64,000 bases of DNA from assembly GCA_964017195.1 (NCBI GenBank), contig OZ024895.1, positions 13,359,534 through 13,423,533 of the forward strand, read 5' to 3'. Under the pieces are notes generated by a model. It saw only the letters and a list, made by a program, of their open reading frames with translations, did no database searches and was not told where the DNA came from. The DNA is from Siderastrea radians (Eukaryota > Cnidaria > Anthozoa > Scleractinia > Rhizangiidae). A program made the translations under genes and the position numbers. This document shows, one piece after another, positions 1 through 10,866 of the stretch. Numbering within the stretch: the stretch's first letter is position 1; the number at the start of each line of letters is the position of its first letter.

Positions 1-1109
1 TTTTCTTGTCCTAGAAGTTTTCAATAGTAATAACCTTTTAAGCGAAGCAGTTGTCTGTTTAAAGCTATTTTATCCGAAAAGCTTCCAAAAACAGTTTTGT
101 GCGTTCCTCAAAGCATGCATGCACACCTAACTTTATATAGGCTTACTTCGCATCCGCAAAACTTATGCCGGCATAATAACAATTTAATTGAAGCGTGTTT
201 GGCGTTTCTTTGCTTTGAATCTTGATTGTCTCTAGTTAGAGAACGAAATATAACAGTTAATTGAAAAACTATAAGCGAAGCAGTTGTCGGTTTAAACCTA
301 TTATGCCCGAAAAGCTTCCAAAAACAGTTCGGTGCATTTTTTAAAGCGCTCTAATTTCAGACAATTTGCAGCCGCAAAACTTATGCAACAGAGTTAAGAA
401 TGTTTGGACGGTGTTTGTTCGCTTGTTTTCAATCTCGATGGTCTCAAGTTAGAGAACGAAATATAAGCGAAGCAGTTTTGAGTTTAAAGCTATTTTATCC
501 CGTAAGTAATGTGTGTTCCTCAAAGTGCTTGAATTTTTTCGCGGCTGCTAAAACCTACGCGACATTTCTTCGATAAGTTTATTACAAGTGCTTCGAAGCT
601 CCCCCGGCCAGATCCTTTATTTCGGGTAATCCCAGTAAAATGCCGGTGAAATGTCAGTATAAATTTTTGACCAGACTAATATTTTTATTTAGTGGCAGTT
701 CATGTTATTTGTTAACATCCGAACGCGATGAAGATAACCCATTTAAACAGTCGAATAATTCTTATTTTGTTTTTGTAAATTAGCGCCGTTTCAAGTTCAT
801 TCAAGCGAACATGACAGGATATGGAAACATTGCAAACACCGAGCTAGACGGCTCGTGAGTAAAATAATCAAGCTGTGCTCAGCCTCTAGAACGACCTTTC
901 GAGCTTGGTTTTACAGAACAGATCCCCAAAATATTGAAGGACAATTCGGAACACTTTCAGGCTTTTTGAGAAACACTTTTCGAAAGCGAACGAGCCAAAA
1001 AAAGCCCCGAAATGTATTTCAGACCGAAAAGTTTCAGGACTATTTTTGAGAAACGAACACCAGTTTATTCCTTCGCGGCTCCGCTTTTAGGCTTGGCTAA
1101 ATCTATATA
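1..1109. repeat. Partial repeat element ending in the TATATAGATTTAGCC-type terminus
   Basis: The right boundary, around 1073-1109, reads as the reverse complement of the terminus that starts the elements at 37447 and 45753 (TATATAGATTTAGCC, then AAGCCTAAAAGCGGA). The left end lies outside the window. Inside, a motif beginning AGCGAAGCAGTTGT and running through GCTTCCAAAAACAGTT recurs near 40, 273 and 463, so the interior is a degenerate tandem array with a period of about 190-235 bp. A short open frame at 855-1049 crosses this repeat DNA and has no recognisable domain, so it is not called as a gene. Confidence 0.55.
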
Positions 1110-4100
1110 TTGTCTTTAAGTTGACACTCTCTTTTCATAGTGAGGAGATGTTTAACAAGTGTATCAAATATATATAAAAAAAATTAAAATTCTGAAGGAG
1201 TTGAAACATGTGGCTTTCTTCGTCTCTGTTAATCAAGCTTTACAATATTTCATTTATTAAGTATTAGAAAACAATAGATTTTCTTTTTTTTAAATACAGA
1301 ATCAACAAAAATGGTAGTATTGCAATGATAGAGAATAATTATACCTCTGTGAATGCTTGTTGCATGTTTCAATGTTGATATGTATTTTAAAAGATCACAT
1401 TTTTGGTGCTGTGAGGTACCCAATGCAAATTACAGGTTGAAATTATTTTTTGGCTCATTTTGATATCTTTAGGTTCACTGCTTCTTGAGGTTGTTTTCTT
1501 TTTTCTCTTTTAATTTTTGTTTGGGTGGGGGCTCAGTTGTTATTGGCACATCTTCAGTGCATCTTCTGCTTAGTTTTTTAATGGAAGTTTTCCCATTATT
1601 GTGCATTTTTCTTTGCATACTTTCTGGGCTTATAATTAAAGGCCTGGTTATATGAGTGGGGAACATTGTCTCTTATTATAATTATAGCAATCAGCGAATG
1701 ACAGAATACTGTATCCTGTGTCATTTATTAGGAACACAGTTTCTCATGTATAATTTTCATGTAATAAATACCTGAGTGACCTGTCTTAATTATTTGAACG
1801 ATCAGAAATAATCGCCTTGTAAATAGAAAATAATATTACCTTTAGTTATAATTATCCCCAAGAAATAGTTCTGGGTCCATTCTATTTCCATCAGTGGTTA
1901 TATAGACATTTGTTAATGGTGTGAGTACCTTATTTTAATATGAAAATAATATAATGAAAGTTATTGAAAAGTGATGTAAATTGTAATTAATTTAATTGAC
2001 CTGTGTGAAATAAAAGTTAATATGTTGTCTTATTGTTTCACTGTGTAAATTTACGTTTACAAATTCCTGTATCCATGGTTAGCACAATTTTGTTATTTTT
2101 ATAATCTACTTTTTGATGAAGACAAATTATCTTTACTCTGAAGAATTAAAAGGCTCAGCAGTATGAAGTTGCTCACTCTGCTCATTCAAGCATCACCCCC
2201 CACTCAGCTTTTATTTTCCACTTTTTCAAGGTCAAGATATTCTTGTCTCCAAATTTAATATGTTGGGCTTCTGCAGTATTTACTTCATGCTCTAGGCTGC
2301 TGATGTCTGGGCTGATAATACCATTTTTTAGTATTGTAAGCTTCTTGTATGAATCCAAGAATTCCTGTCTCTGTATTTCCCTTCTTCTTGCACCAGCCAC
2401 AATGTAGCTATTGGACAGCTGCCTTTCTAATCTTTTACTCTGGGATTTCAAGCTTCATCAAAATGCACTCCCAGCTGTATTCAAACTGACCAGGTCAATA
2501 ATATAAGGAACATCAGCTGTTAAGCTGCCAGGGAGCTCCTGAGAGCTCCTCTCCAGCCATTAAAAAAAGCCTTTTTCAGTCCTTTTTTTAATTTTTAATC
2601 ATTTATTTATTTATTTATTTATTTTTAAGCTAAAATACCACTTCATTGCCGTTTTCATGTTGTTGGAATATGTAGGACAATCAGAGTAATTATTCCCGTT
2701 TTCATTGTATAAGAAGGATATGTGAGAAGCCTTACTTATCTTTAGCAAACAGTATAATTTTGGCACAAAAATCAGCTTAAATTGTGCCTCTTCTTTTTTT
2801 CGAAAAAATTCGCCTAAATATCGCTGGACCGATGGGAAACTTGTTTCTAGTCTTCCACAGTTGAAAAGAGCTCTGTTTGGAACACCTGGGACATTTTCCC
2901 GCAAGATGGCGAGCATATTTTAAATAATTGAAAAGACTTGTTTTTTCTCGTGTTAACCATCGAGTAATGGCTTTTATGTCGCTTTTAACTGAACATTGGC
3001 AAGCCCAGTTCTTGATGAAAGTACACTGTATTTTGCACAGAAATGGCTTGATATTGGAACTTATCGAATGGATACAATGTAAGGTAAGTAGCGCTCATAT
3101 ACCGGCACAAGATGAAAACAGAATTCCGGTCGGCTGAGACTTTTGACTCAGAGGCTTCCAATATGGCATCATAAAATGTCACTTTACAAAATTCGCAAAA
3201 CCGAATCGAAAGTTAAATGTTCCATGCCGGATGAAGCATCAAAACAATCTTCGGAAAGGTCTGAACATAGCTAGATACAAAGTAACTTATGAATTCTTAA
3301 ATGTTTCATTCCCCGAGAAAATTAAAAACTCTTTCCCATATATTTTCTGTAACGAGAGGATCAAAACTAAGCCTGAAATATTCTACATGTAAGTGTCACG
3401 TTTCAACTGCGCATGTCGATACGATTTTTTCTGGCGATGAATTAAATAAGTTACCATTAAAGCTTGTGGTTCGTTCATCTGGTATCTGATTGGCTTTCTT
3501 TCCAAGCACAAAAACCATTCCAGAAATAATTCTAATGTTTATGGTTTTGTTAGTTTCACAATAATTTGGAGCCTAGCTTTGTTGCATTACCACCCACCAA
3601 ATTTTGTCTTTGTTACATGTACTTACATGTAATTAATGTTTTAAGCTTTGTTAACAAAATAATTTTTATGCCTTTAAATAAATGTATAATTGATCACATA
3701 AACAATGTGCACAATACACACTTACCTAAAATTGTTAACCTTCAGTTCATAAAGTGGTTTATCCGTTTCTGTCCTGTACACAGCTGCAATCTAGTATTGA
3801 CAGCAAATAGATTTAAGTAAGGAAAACCTGACAAGTGTATGTCTGCTAGCAAGTGTTTTTTTTTCATTTAACAGTCAAAAACTGCCACAAGCTTAATTAT
3901 GTTTGGTTTGAATTTAGTAGGACTGACTAAAGGTCAAAAATAAAACATGCCTAAGGACTCAAGAATGTGAAAGTACATATTAAGTTATAGACAAATCTGA
4001 GAGATGATGATTTTTCCTATGTAAGCTTGAAGCAGCGAAAACAAAGGCCAAAGTTGGTTGCTAAGAAAGCTGTTTCACAATGTTTTAACATTATTATTCT

Positions 4101-4146
4101 AAAATGAGATGCAATAATGTTCTTGTGTTGACAGCTCTGTAGCAGT
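1110..4146. other. No supported gene; AT-rich intergenic or intronic DNA
   Basis: No open frame here shows a recognisable domain or a coherent splice pattern. A (TTTA)n microsatellite lies at 2601-2626. A YY1-like CAAGATGGCG motif is at 2902-2911. A short open stretch downstream of it ends at a good donor (GTAAGTAG, at 3084). Together these could be the promoter and first exon of an unseen gene, but nothing downstream confirms it. Confidence 0.4.
2902..2911 (+). promoter_or_regulatory. Candidate YY1-type motif CAAGATGGCG
   Basis: The ten bases match the core CAAGATGGCG that, in animals, often overlaps the start of transcription or translation. The sequence around it is otherwise unremarkable. 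It is listed because it is followed by a possible short first exon ending in a GTAAGT donor. Function is inferred only. Confidence 0.25.
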
Positions 4147-4700
4147 TACTGTATTTCTCGACTAAATGCTGGGGGCATTTAATTCAAACTCGGCCTTGTA
4201 GACCCGGCGTTTATTCAAACCCAGCGTTTATTCAGGACCCAGTGTTTATTTATAAAGTGCATTTTTCAACCATTAACTTTTATCATCAGTACTAGCATTT
4301 CATTGAATTAAGATCTAAAAATGTTTAAAAAAATGTGAAACAATGTCACCAACTTTGTCTTCTCTCAGTGAATCAGGTAAGTCATTTAGCAAAAAACAAC
4401 ACTGACAGGAAAAGTGATCGAGCACAACGTTATATTTCTTTCTAACAGGGAGGAAGATATCAGCAATTGCTCGACAGCAAACATACTGTGCAAGCAATTT
4501 CAAGTAAAATAGTAAAAAGAGAACTAGTATGCAGTTACGACACATACATGTAATCCCGATTAAATACACGTACATGTATACCAATCTCGAACAAACGCTG
4601 GGTCCTCCTGAAAATAAACGCTGGGGGTGTTTGTTTTAAACTCGGCCCCGTTGACCCGGAGTTTATTCAGGGTGTGGTGTAGAATTGAGAAAATACGGTA
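4147..4700. mobile_element. MITE-like element with TACYGTATTT termini
   Basis: The left end reads TACTGTATTTCTCGA and the right end, reverse-complemented, TACCGTATTTTCTCAA. Inner blocks are also inverted: AAATGCTGGGGG and ACTCGGCC on the left against ACGCTGGGGG and CTCGGCCCC near 4620-4660. Length is about 550 bp with no coding capacity. No clear target-site duplication could be assigned, so the exact ends are approximate. Confidence 0.5.
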
Positions 4701-5189
4701 TTCATATTTTGAGTAGCGATGATAGGGAATCGTTCCAGGGAAATTAGAGAAAAAGGAAGCAGAATTCTTTAGCACTACAGTTACATAAGAAGTGATTGGC
4801 AATTGTTTCTCACTTCCATGATATTATTTTACATGTATTTGTCCAAATAGCAAAACTTTTGATATCTGATCTTTGCGATGCACACACGACTCAGCACGAA
4901 ACTTATTTAGTGAAAGATTAGCAGCACTTTTGCATTGCTACGCATTTCTGATTGTTCAGCCTATAAACAGCCCTTTACTTTCCCAGACCCTTTGAACAGC
5001 AGCTTTCCAAAGAGAATTCAAAATGGCGGTCGATCACGAGCGCCGTGAAAAAAAAAAAGCAAAGGACTGCACTCAGTCTGAAAGTTATTTCAAACAATAA
5101 AAATTTGGGCAGCTTATTGAAATGAATTGTCAGAAACTTTTCACGGGAGCCCGGAAAAAACATGGCTTTTCACTCCGTATTATAGCCAA

Positions 5190-5571
5190 CTTAAAAACAT
5201 GGCACATGTTTTTTTTTTAGCATAAGAGACGATATCTAACGAGGTAATCAGAGCTGTGCTCCAGGCTTCCGCCTATTTTTTTAAAGCCTTTTCTGACTGT
5301 ATAGGAATAAATAAACTCCTACTTTGTTTTAAAACTTATCTTTAAAGGTTAAGCCATAAAATACCTAAGTCTTATTTTTGAGCCTGCGATTCAAATGGGA
5401 TTTGCCACCTGAGGTGTGACTTGTCACCTCTGACAACAGTTTTTTTGACACTGTAGCTGAACTTCAGTTCTACAAGTCTACAGCAATTGTTTGTGAGTAA
5501 ATTAATTTTGAATGAGTATGAGTTATTTGCTTCCAAAGAGAGCTTGTTAAAGTCAGTCCTACTACCTTTAA
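5190..5571. repeat. Left copy of a diverged direct repeat flanking the 4.4-kb element
   Basis: This stretch resembles 9954-10285 in the same orientation. Shared blocks include AAAACATGGCAC, CTCCTACTTTGTTTTAAA against CTCCTACTGTACTTTGTTTTAAA, and CTTGTTAAAGTCAGTC near the 3' end of both. The copies are clearly diverged. The element at 5572-9949 begins exactly at the end of this copy, at its TTAA. Confidence 0.5.
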
Positions 5572-6052
5572 GGAGGCTCGCAACAGTTTTTTTGGCCTTG
5601 GAGTGTATCTTTTGAAGTCAAAATTTCCCATAGAAGGTAAACTTCGATTTCCTTAATACTACACCACCTTTTCAAAATATGATCAAAGATTATTTTCTCG
5701 CTGGTTTCCTAGCAACAGCTGTCACCATAGCAACGGTAATGGCAACCCCTTATTTTAAATAATGTCGAATATCTCGAAAACTAGTCAGACACTTTATGAC
5801 GAAACTTGAACTATTTGAACTACTCAACCTACACAACTTGTGTGCGAAATTAGGGAAAAATCTGTAAGAGCGTTTTCGAGTAAATCATGATTCATTTTTT
5901 ACGGGCTGATTTTGGTCATTCCTGCAATTTTCTCCAATATTTCAAGAAAGATAAAACGTAACACTTTCTCTTTTCAGTTGAAGGATCTTTTATGATATCA
6001 AAACATTCTTAATGTACTTTGAGCTTCCTAGGTGGGTGCGATTTTAAGATAT

Positions 6053-7038
6053 TTATATTTAAGAACTGCTAAAATGCAGCACAAATCAGCCAAAAAGTTC
6101 GTAATTTGCATAAATAGAAATATTTCTAAATTGCCCTTACAGTTTTCTCTCTTAAACTGATTGCCGTTAGAATAATAGTTCTTTTTGATGTTCCAGTGAG
6201 TTTTAGGCTGAATAAAAATTTCTGTTATTAGATAAGAAGGCTGAATCTCAGTCAAGTTTCAGTCGATATTAACTTTCAACGAGCAACAGTTTTATTTTGT
6301 TTTTCCTGGTCTATTTCACGGTTATTCACGTGCAATGAATATTCACGCTGCGCTTGTGTCTTCTCGTGCATTTATAATTCCTTCTCATAATAATGAAAAA
6401 TTTTCGTCTTCTGAGCTTCTTCCTGGAGACTCTTTTCCATTATTCTTTAAATACTGACTGACGTTTTAGCATTTTTAACTACGGATTTAATTACACTGGG
6501 GCCGAAAAATGAACAAGCTCAGAAGACGAATATATATTTTTTTATTATGAGAAGGAATTATAAGCGCACGAGAGGACACAAGCGCAGCATGTATAAATAT
6601 TAATTGCACGTTAATAACCGTGAAATAGACCAGGAAAAACAAAATAAAACTGTTGCTCGTTGAAAGTTAATAACGACTGAAACTTGACCGAGATTCAGCC
6701 TTCGGGTTTACCTCGGTGTAAGAACCTGACAAGATTTTCTTTGTTTGTTAGCTTTTGTTTTGCTGTACGGTATTGTTTAAAATGTTTTTGTTTCCTTTGT
6801 TTTACGTCATCCGTGAGTTTCACAGGTTCTTACACCGAGGTAAAGCACAGCCTTCTTATCTAATGACAGAAATGTTTATTCAGCCTAAAACTCACTGGAA
6901 CATCAAAAAGAATTATCATTCTTACGGCAATAAATTTAAGAGAAAAATCTGTAAGGGCATTTTAGAAATATTTCTATTTATGCAAATTACGAACTTTTTG
7001 GCTGATTTGTGCTCCATTTTAGCAGTTTTAAATATAAA
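6053..7038. mobile_element. Nested 986-bp foldback insertion in the left arm of the TTAA element
   Basis: The intact right arm of the host element reads ATTTTAAGATATGTGACC. In the left arm the same sequence is interrupted after ATTTTAAGATAT and resumes at 7039 with TATGTGACC, giving a TAT duplication. The insert is a near-complete palindrome: 6053-6480 pairs with about 6515-7038, with ends TTATATTTAAGAACTGC and GCAGTTTTAAATATAAA. Its right arm is itself interrupted by a 145-bp MITE. It has no coding capacity. Confidence 0.75.
6703..6847. mobile_element. Doubly nested 145-bp MITE
   Basis: It is inserted in the right arm of the 986-bp foldback. The uninterrupted left arm shows that GATTCAGCCTT should run straight into CTTATCT. 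Here CAGCCTT is duplicated (6696-6702 and 6848-6854) around a hairpin with ends TTTACCTCGGTGTAAGAACC and GGTTCTTACACCGAGGTAAA. The 7-bp duplication (8 bp with one mismatch) suits a hAT-type MITE. Confidence 0.7.
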
Positions 7039-7138
7039 TATGTGACCTTGCATGGGAAAACGTACGCTAATGAATTTCCGTTCTTACACGGGATTCCATT
7101 TACAACCCGTTTGTAAGCCGTTCGAAAAAAATTTGCAC

Positions 7139-7350
7139 CCGTTCAAACGGCTTCGGTCACCCGTTCGGTAAAAAGATCCACTCGTTCGAACGACTTGGTC
7201 GCCCGTTCGCTGAAAACACCAACTCGTTCGAACGACTTGGTTGCCCGTTCGCTGGAAACACCGACTCGTTCGAACGACTTGGTCGTTCGTTCGCTGGAAA
7301 CACAACTCGTTCGAACGACTTGGTCATTCGCTCGCTGGAAACACCAACCC
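7139..7350. repeat. ~42-bp tandem repeat (CTCGTTCGAACGACTTGG units)
   Basis: CTCGTTCGAACGACTTGG recurs at 7181, 7223, 7265 and 7306, a period of 41-42 bp, with degenerate units on both sides. It is subterminal repeat DNA of the enclosing TTAA element; related units lie near its other end (9187-9420). Because 42 is a multiple of 3, several reading frames stay open through the array. That is a by-product of the repeat, not evidence for a protein. Confidence 0.7.
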
Positions 7351-7926
7351 ATCCACTCGTTGAACACTTAAAGTAATCAGTCAAACGGGTTGGATCCCGT
7401 TCAGGAAAAAATCAGGCGTACGAGCCGATTATGTCATCGGCTCACTCGAAAAATCTTATACTTGTTCGAGCGGTTATACAGTCCCAATGTCATTGCAATG
7501 GAGTTGTCGGTTAAAGCGCTCAATCTGCCGGCCGATAGGACAAACAAAGTTCTATTTTGACCGCTGTTCGTGAACCCAAGCAATCAAGAATGTTTCTTTC
7601 CCGTCTTTTCGTTTTGTTGTTTTGCTGTTGCGTGTGAAACTCAAGCCGCCATCTTTATTCTCCCAGAATTCCCTCGTTGTATTACATACGAATCACCTCG
7701 AACACTTTCGTTTTTCAGTCTTGAAACTTTCGAAGATTCTACATAGTTCTATTCGGCCGAATCGAACCTTTTCCCGTCGAAAAGTTGCAAAACGGGGAAT
7801 ATCGAAGCAGGAGAAAGATTTCTGTAGTCTTGTCTTGACTGTCCCAATGATTGTAACGCGTCACGGATCGTGTGGTGTTGTGTTACCTGTCAACCTGCTT
7901 CAAACACCATATTTATGCAAATTTGA

Positions 7927-8679
7927 GGCCCGGTTCAAACGTCGAACTTTACATGTGCCGAACCTAATTGCTATTTGGGTCGACCTAAATAATTAAGTTC
8001 GACAGTTGATTCAGACGTCGACCTTAATCAGTCGAACTTAATTCTCCAAAACAGCAGTAAACAATCATCAGTTGTGCAATAGGTCTCATAAAGCATAGGA
8101 ATACAATTAACAGGGAAAAAAAGCTTTCTTTTATTATAGTTGTAATATTTAGATATTACGGTTTAAGAATTCGTTCGCCAATTTTGGGATAAATACAGTT
8201 TTTATTCGTTTTGTTATATTCTGTTATTTCAGAATAGCTATCCACAAAAAAAAATAACAAGCGAAAACAATTCGACTTTCATGCAGGCCGTTATAAGGAA
8301 TGATTCTTGTCAATAGCGCGTTTACGGTTTGCGCGGCCCAGTTCTCTTATTAATCATATGCAAGAACTTTGAATGCATGACTGATCACGGTTTAATAAGT
8401 GACCAGTCACGGTTATCGGTTTTAAGCCAATCACTAGCGCTGTTACATTCAGAAATACATTAACGTAATTCATGCATTAGGTTCGGCACATGTGAAGTTC
8501 GACGTCTGAATCAAAGTCGAACTTTTGCCGTTCTATTCGACTTGCCCAGTCGAATAGAACGGCAGGGTCGACCCAAATACAAATTTGTCGAACTTGATCG
8601 ATTCATACGTCGAACTTCACATGTGCCGAACCTAATTATTAGGTTCGGCACATGTGAAGTTCGACGTTTGAACCGGGCC
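7927..8679. mobile_element. 753-bp element with GGCCCGGTTCAAACG termini and TGA duplication
   Basis: Left terminus GGCCCGGTTCAAACGTCGAA and its right inverted counterpart are bordered by the 3-bp direct repeat TGA (7924-7926 and 8680-8682). The subterminal motif ACATGTGCCGAACCTAAT occurs inverted several times, at about 7950, 8480 and 8620-8650, which suggests internal duplication or self-insertion. No coding capacity. A 3-bp duplication with GG-rich ends suits PIF/Harbinger-type MITEs, but the assignment is tentative. Confidence 0.7.
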
Positions 8680-9953
8680 TGAGACATCGATGTTCACTTA
8701 TTCGCAACTGAACCGAATACGGGAAATCTTTTATAAGTCGTAGTCAAAAGTAAAGAGAAGCGTGGAAATACATTTTGACAGTGTGTCGAACTGCTTAAAC
8801 CAATTTTGTTTTGGAAACAAGTCGCGTATTTGTGAAACTCAAGAATTAAAATATCACGGCAAATGTAAACACTGAAGCAAATTATTAGCGGCGCATTCAC
8901 AGGTTTTGATTTCCTTCGAGTTTTGCTTCAGTAAACTCGGTATCGAATGTTCTAGATGTGTTTCAAAGTTTATTTCTTTGGCCTTAAGCGGCAAAAGAAA
9001 GTAATAAAAACCCTGGTTTGAAGGGTAAATAGCAGTAAATTCGAAATAGTTTTTCAAGTCAACTGCAGCCATTCATGCTGTTCGCTCGCAATGCGATATG
9101 TCATTCGGCTTCGCTTTCATGATACTCGAAACGAAATAAGTATAACTTGAATCATTCAGAATTATAAGAAAGCCGTTTAGCCGTTTATGGCCAGGCTATT
9201 GAAATTTTTCGTGAGCCTTGCGAACGGTTCGGCTACCCGTTCCGAATTTTTCCTAAGCCGTTCGAGCAGTTCAGCCGCCCGTTTACAATTTTTCACGAGT
9301 CGTTCGAACGACTTGGCAACTCGTTCGGAATTCTTAATAACCCGTTCGAACTTACAGTGGCACCCGCTTGAAACGGCCTGTAGACCCGTTTAAAACCCGT
9401 TCGATAGTCGTTTATTTCACCCGTTTAAAGGAAAGTCGTTAGCGTACGTTTTCCCGTGCAAGGTCACATATCTTAAAATCGCAGCCACCTAGGAAGCTCA
9501 ATGTACATTAAGAATGTTTTGATATCATAAAAGATCCTTCAACTGAAAAGAGAAAGTGTTAAGTTTTATCTTTCTTGAAATATTGGAGAAAATTGCAGGA
9601 ATGACCAAAATCAGCCCGTAAAAAATGAACCATGATTTACTCGAAAACGCTCTTACAGATTTTTCCCTAATTTCGCATACAAGTTGTGTAGGTTGAGCAG
9701 TTCAAATAGTTCAAGTTTCGTCATAAAGTGTCTGACTAGTTTTCGAGATATTCGACATTATTTAAAATAAGGGGTTGTCCATTACCGTTGCTATGGTGAC
9801 AGCTGTTGCTAGAAAACCAGTGAGAAAATAAACCTTGATCATATGTTGAAAAGGTGGTGTTGTATCAAGGAAATCGAAGTTTACCTTCTATGCGAAATTT
9901 TGACTTTAAAAGATAGACCCCAAGACCAAAAAAACTGTTGCGAGCCTCCTTAA

Positions 9954-10285
9954 AACATGGCACGTTTTTTAATATCAAAACCGACATCTACGGAAGTAAT
10001 CGGAATTGCACGCTAGGCTACTGCTTATTTATTTTTTTTCATTTTCTGCATATGAACGAGCTCCTACTGTACTTTGTTTTAAATATGTATCTTGAAAGGT
10101 TAAGAAATTCAAATGACATTTATCATCTGAAGTGTGAAAATTGTCACCTTGGACATCAATTTTTTGAAGCTCAACTTAGTGTAAGTTGTTTCAGCCTGGC
10201 ATGTTTTTATTTTGGCCAGTTTTCTTAAATTTGAGAATTTTTTTGCAAAATTATCTTGTTAAAGTCAGTCTTACATGTACTACCT
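9954..10285. repeat. Right copy of the diverged direct repeat
   Basis: Same orientation as 5190-5571, sharing AAAACATGGCAC at its start and CTTGTTAAAGTCAGTC near its end. The two copies bracket the 4.4-kb element, so an older local duplication preceded or accompanied the insertion. Confidence 0.45.
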
Positions 10286-10744
10286 TAATAAAGGAAGTGG
10301 CACACAAAACTGATGGACTGAACAAAGAATACAAGTAAAATGTACAGAATAATACAGTGTACATGAACTCCACTCCTCTACCAGTTTGAATGTCATGGAT
10401 GAAGTAGTCAGGCTCAAGCAAGGCAACAGTCAAGAGTCTGATGCATTCTGAAATGCACTCTACTGCATAAACCACTTATTAAAAATGAAAATCCGTGACT
10501 GGCGAAGAATCATAGGGCTTAAACTTTTTGCTACAGTAAGTCTTTTTCCAAAAAGCACTTTTTAAGGTTAGTGTAACGCTTCCTTGCTTGTAAAATAAAC
10601 TTTTCAAAAATCACCACTGTTGCATTAAATGAAACTGGTACTGGTATGTGCAGTACAAGCAATCCTTTAACAATTCCTTGTAATAAAAAAAAATGGTTTC
10701 AAACTGTTTTTTTGTTTTGTTTTTTGCAATGGATTACAACTTAC
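10286..10744. other. No supported gene; presumed intron of the Ig-domain gene
   Basis: The preceding minus-strand exon ends in phase 0 at 10745, so the gene should continue to lower coordinates. No acceptor here opens an in-frame exon that continues the SEA-like domain convincingly. An open minus-strand stretch near 10330-10475 was considered and not accepted. Confidence 0.35.
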
Positions 10745-10866
10745 CGCTGATGTTACACTTGATTGCAATGTTGTGAACCGATTAGAGATTTCACTCTCCA
10801 AATCTTCGTGCCATTCTGCACCTCCTATTATTTCAATTGCAACCACTACTTTTTTACATGAGGGAC
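10745..10866 (-). CDS. Ig-domain secreted protein, exon 5 (SEA-like domain start)
   Basis: Read on the minus strand, an acceptor (TGACAG) precedes 122 nt that join exon 4 in phase 1 (T plus GT gives Cys) and end in phase 0 at a GTAAGT donor. The peptide runs CPSCKKVVVAIEIIGGAEW, then a segment with LESEISNRFTTLQSSVTSA. The pattern of hydrophobic strand, Trp, then a helix with LQSSVTSAV resembles the N-terminal half of an SEA domain, a module common in extracellular and mucin-like proteins that often self-cleaves. That call is tentative because the C-terminal half was not found. Phase agreement with exon 4 and both splice signals support a real exon. The remaining 3' exons were not found; they may lie beyond the transposon at 5572-9949 or be lost. 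Confidence 0.6.

Larger units (their letters stand above)
5572..9949. mobile_element. 4.38-kb TTAA-flanked DNA transposon with long inverted arms
   Basis: Left terminus GGAGGCTCGCAACAG and right terminus CTGTTGCGAGCCTCC are perfect inverted repeats, and both are bordered by TTAA (5568-5571 and 9950-9953). The arms extend about 480 bp (5572-6052 against about 9465-9949) and continue after a nested insertion (7039-7090 against about 9430-9466). TTAA target duplications are typical of the piggyBac and Kolobok superfamilies; termini alone do not decide which. Subterminal stretches rich in CGTTCGAACGACTTGG occupy 7139-7350 and 9187-9420. No transposase could be recognised, so the copy is probably non-autonomous. 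A minus-strand open frame at 8854-9072 starts with a plausible ATG but has no identifiable domain. It carries nested insertions at 6053-7038, 6703-6847 and 7927-8679, and lies downstream (gene sense) of the last exon seen of the Ig-domain gene, possibly in one of its introns. Confidence 0.8.

Noticed and set aside
7084..7384. Three overlapping minus-strand open frames with repeated SFERV/RPSRSNE motifs
   Set aside because: They follow from a 42-bp tandem repeat (a multiple of 3) inside a transposon arm.
7622..7996. Plus-strand open frame of 124 codons in the TTAA element
   Set aside because: Runs from element DNA into the inserted 753-bp element and has no recognisable domain.
10251..10475. 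Minus-strand frame considered as the next exon of the Ig-domain gene
   Set aside because: The only acceptor giving the open frame in phase 0 is poor, and the peptide does not resemble the second half of an SEA domain.
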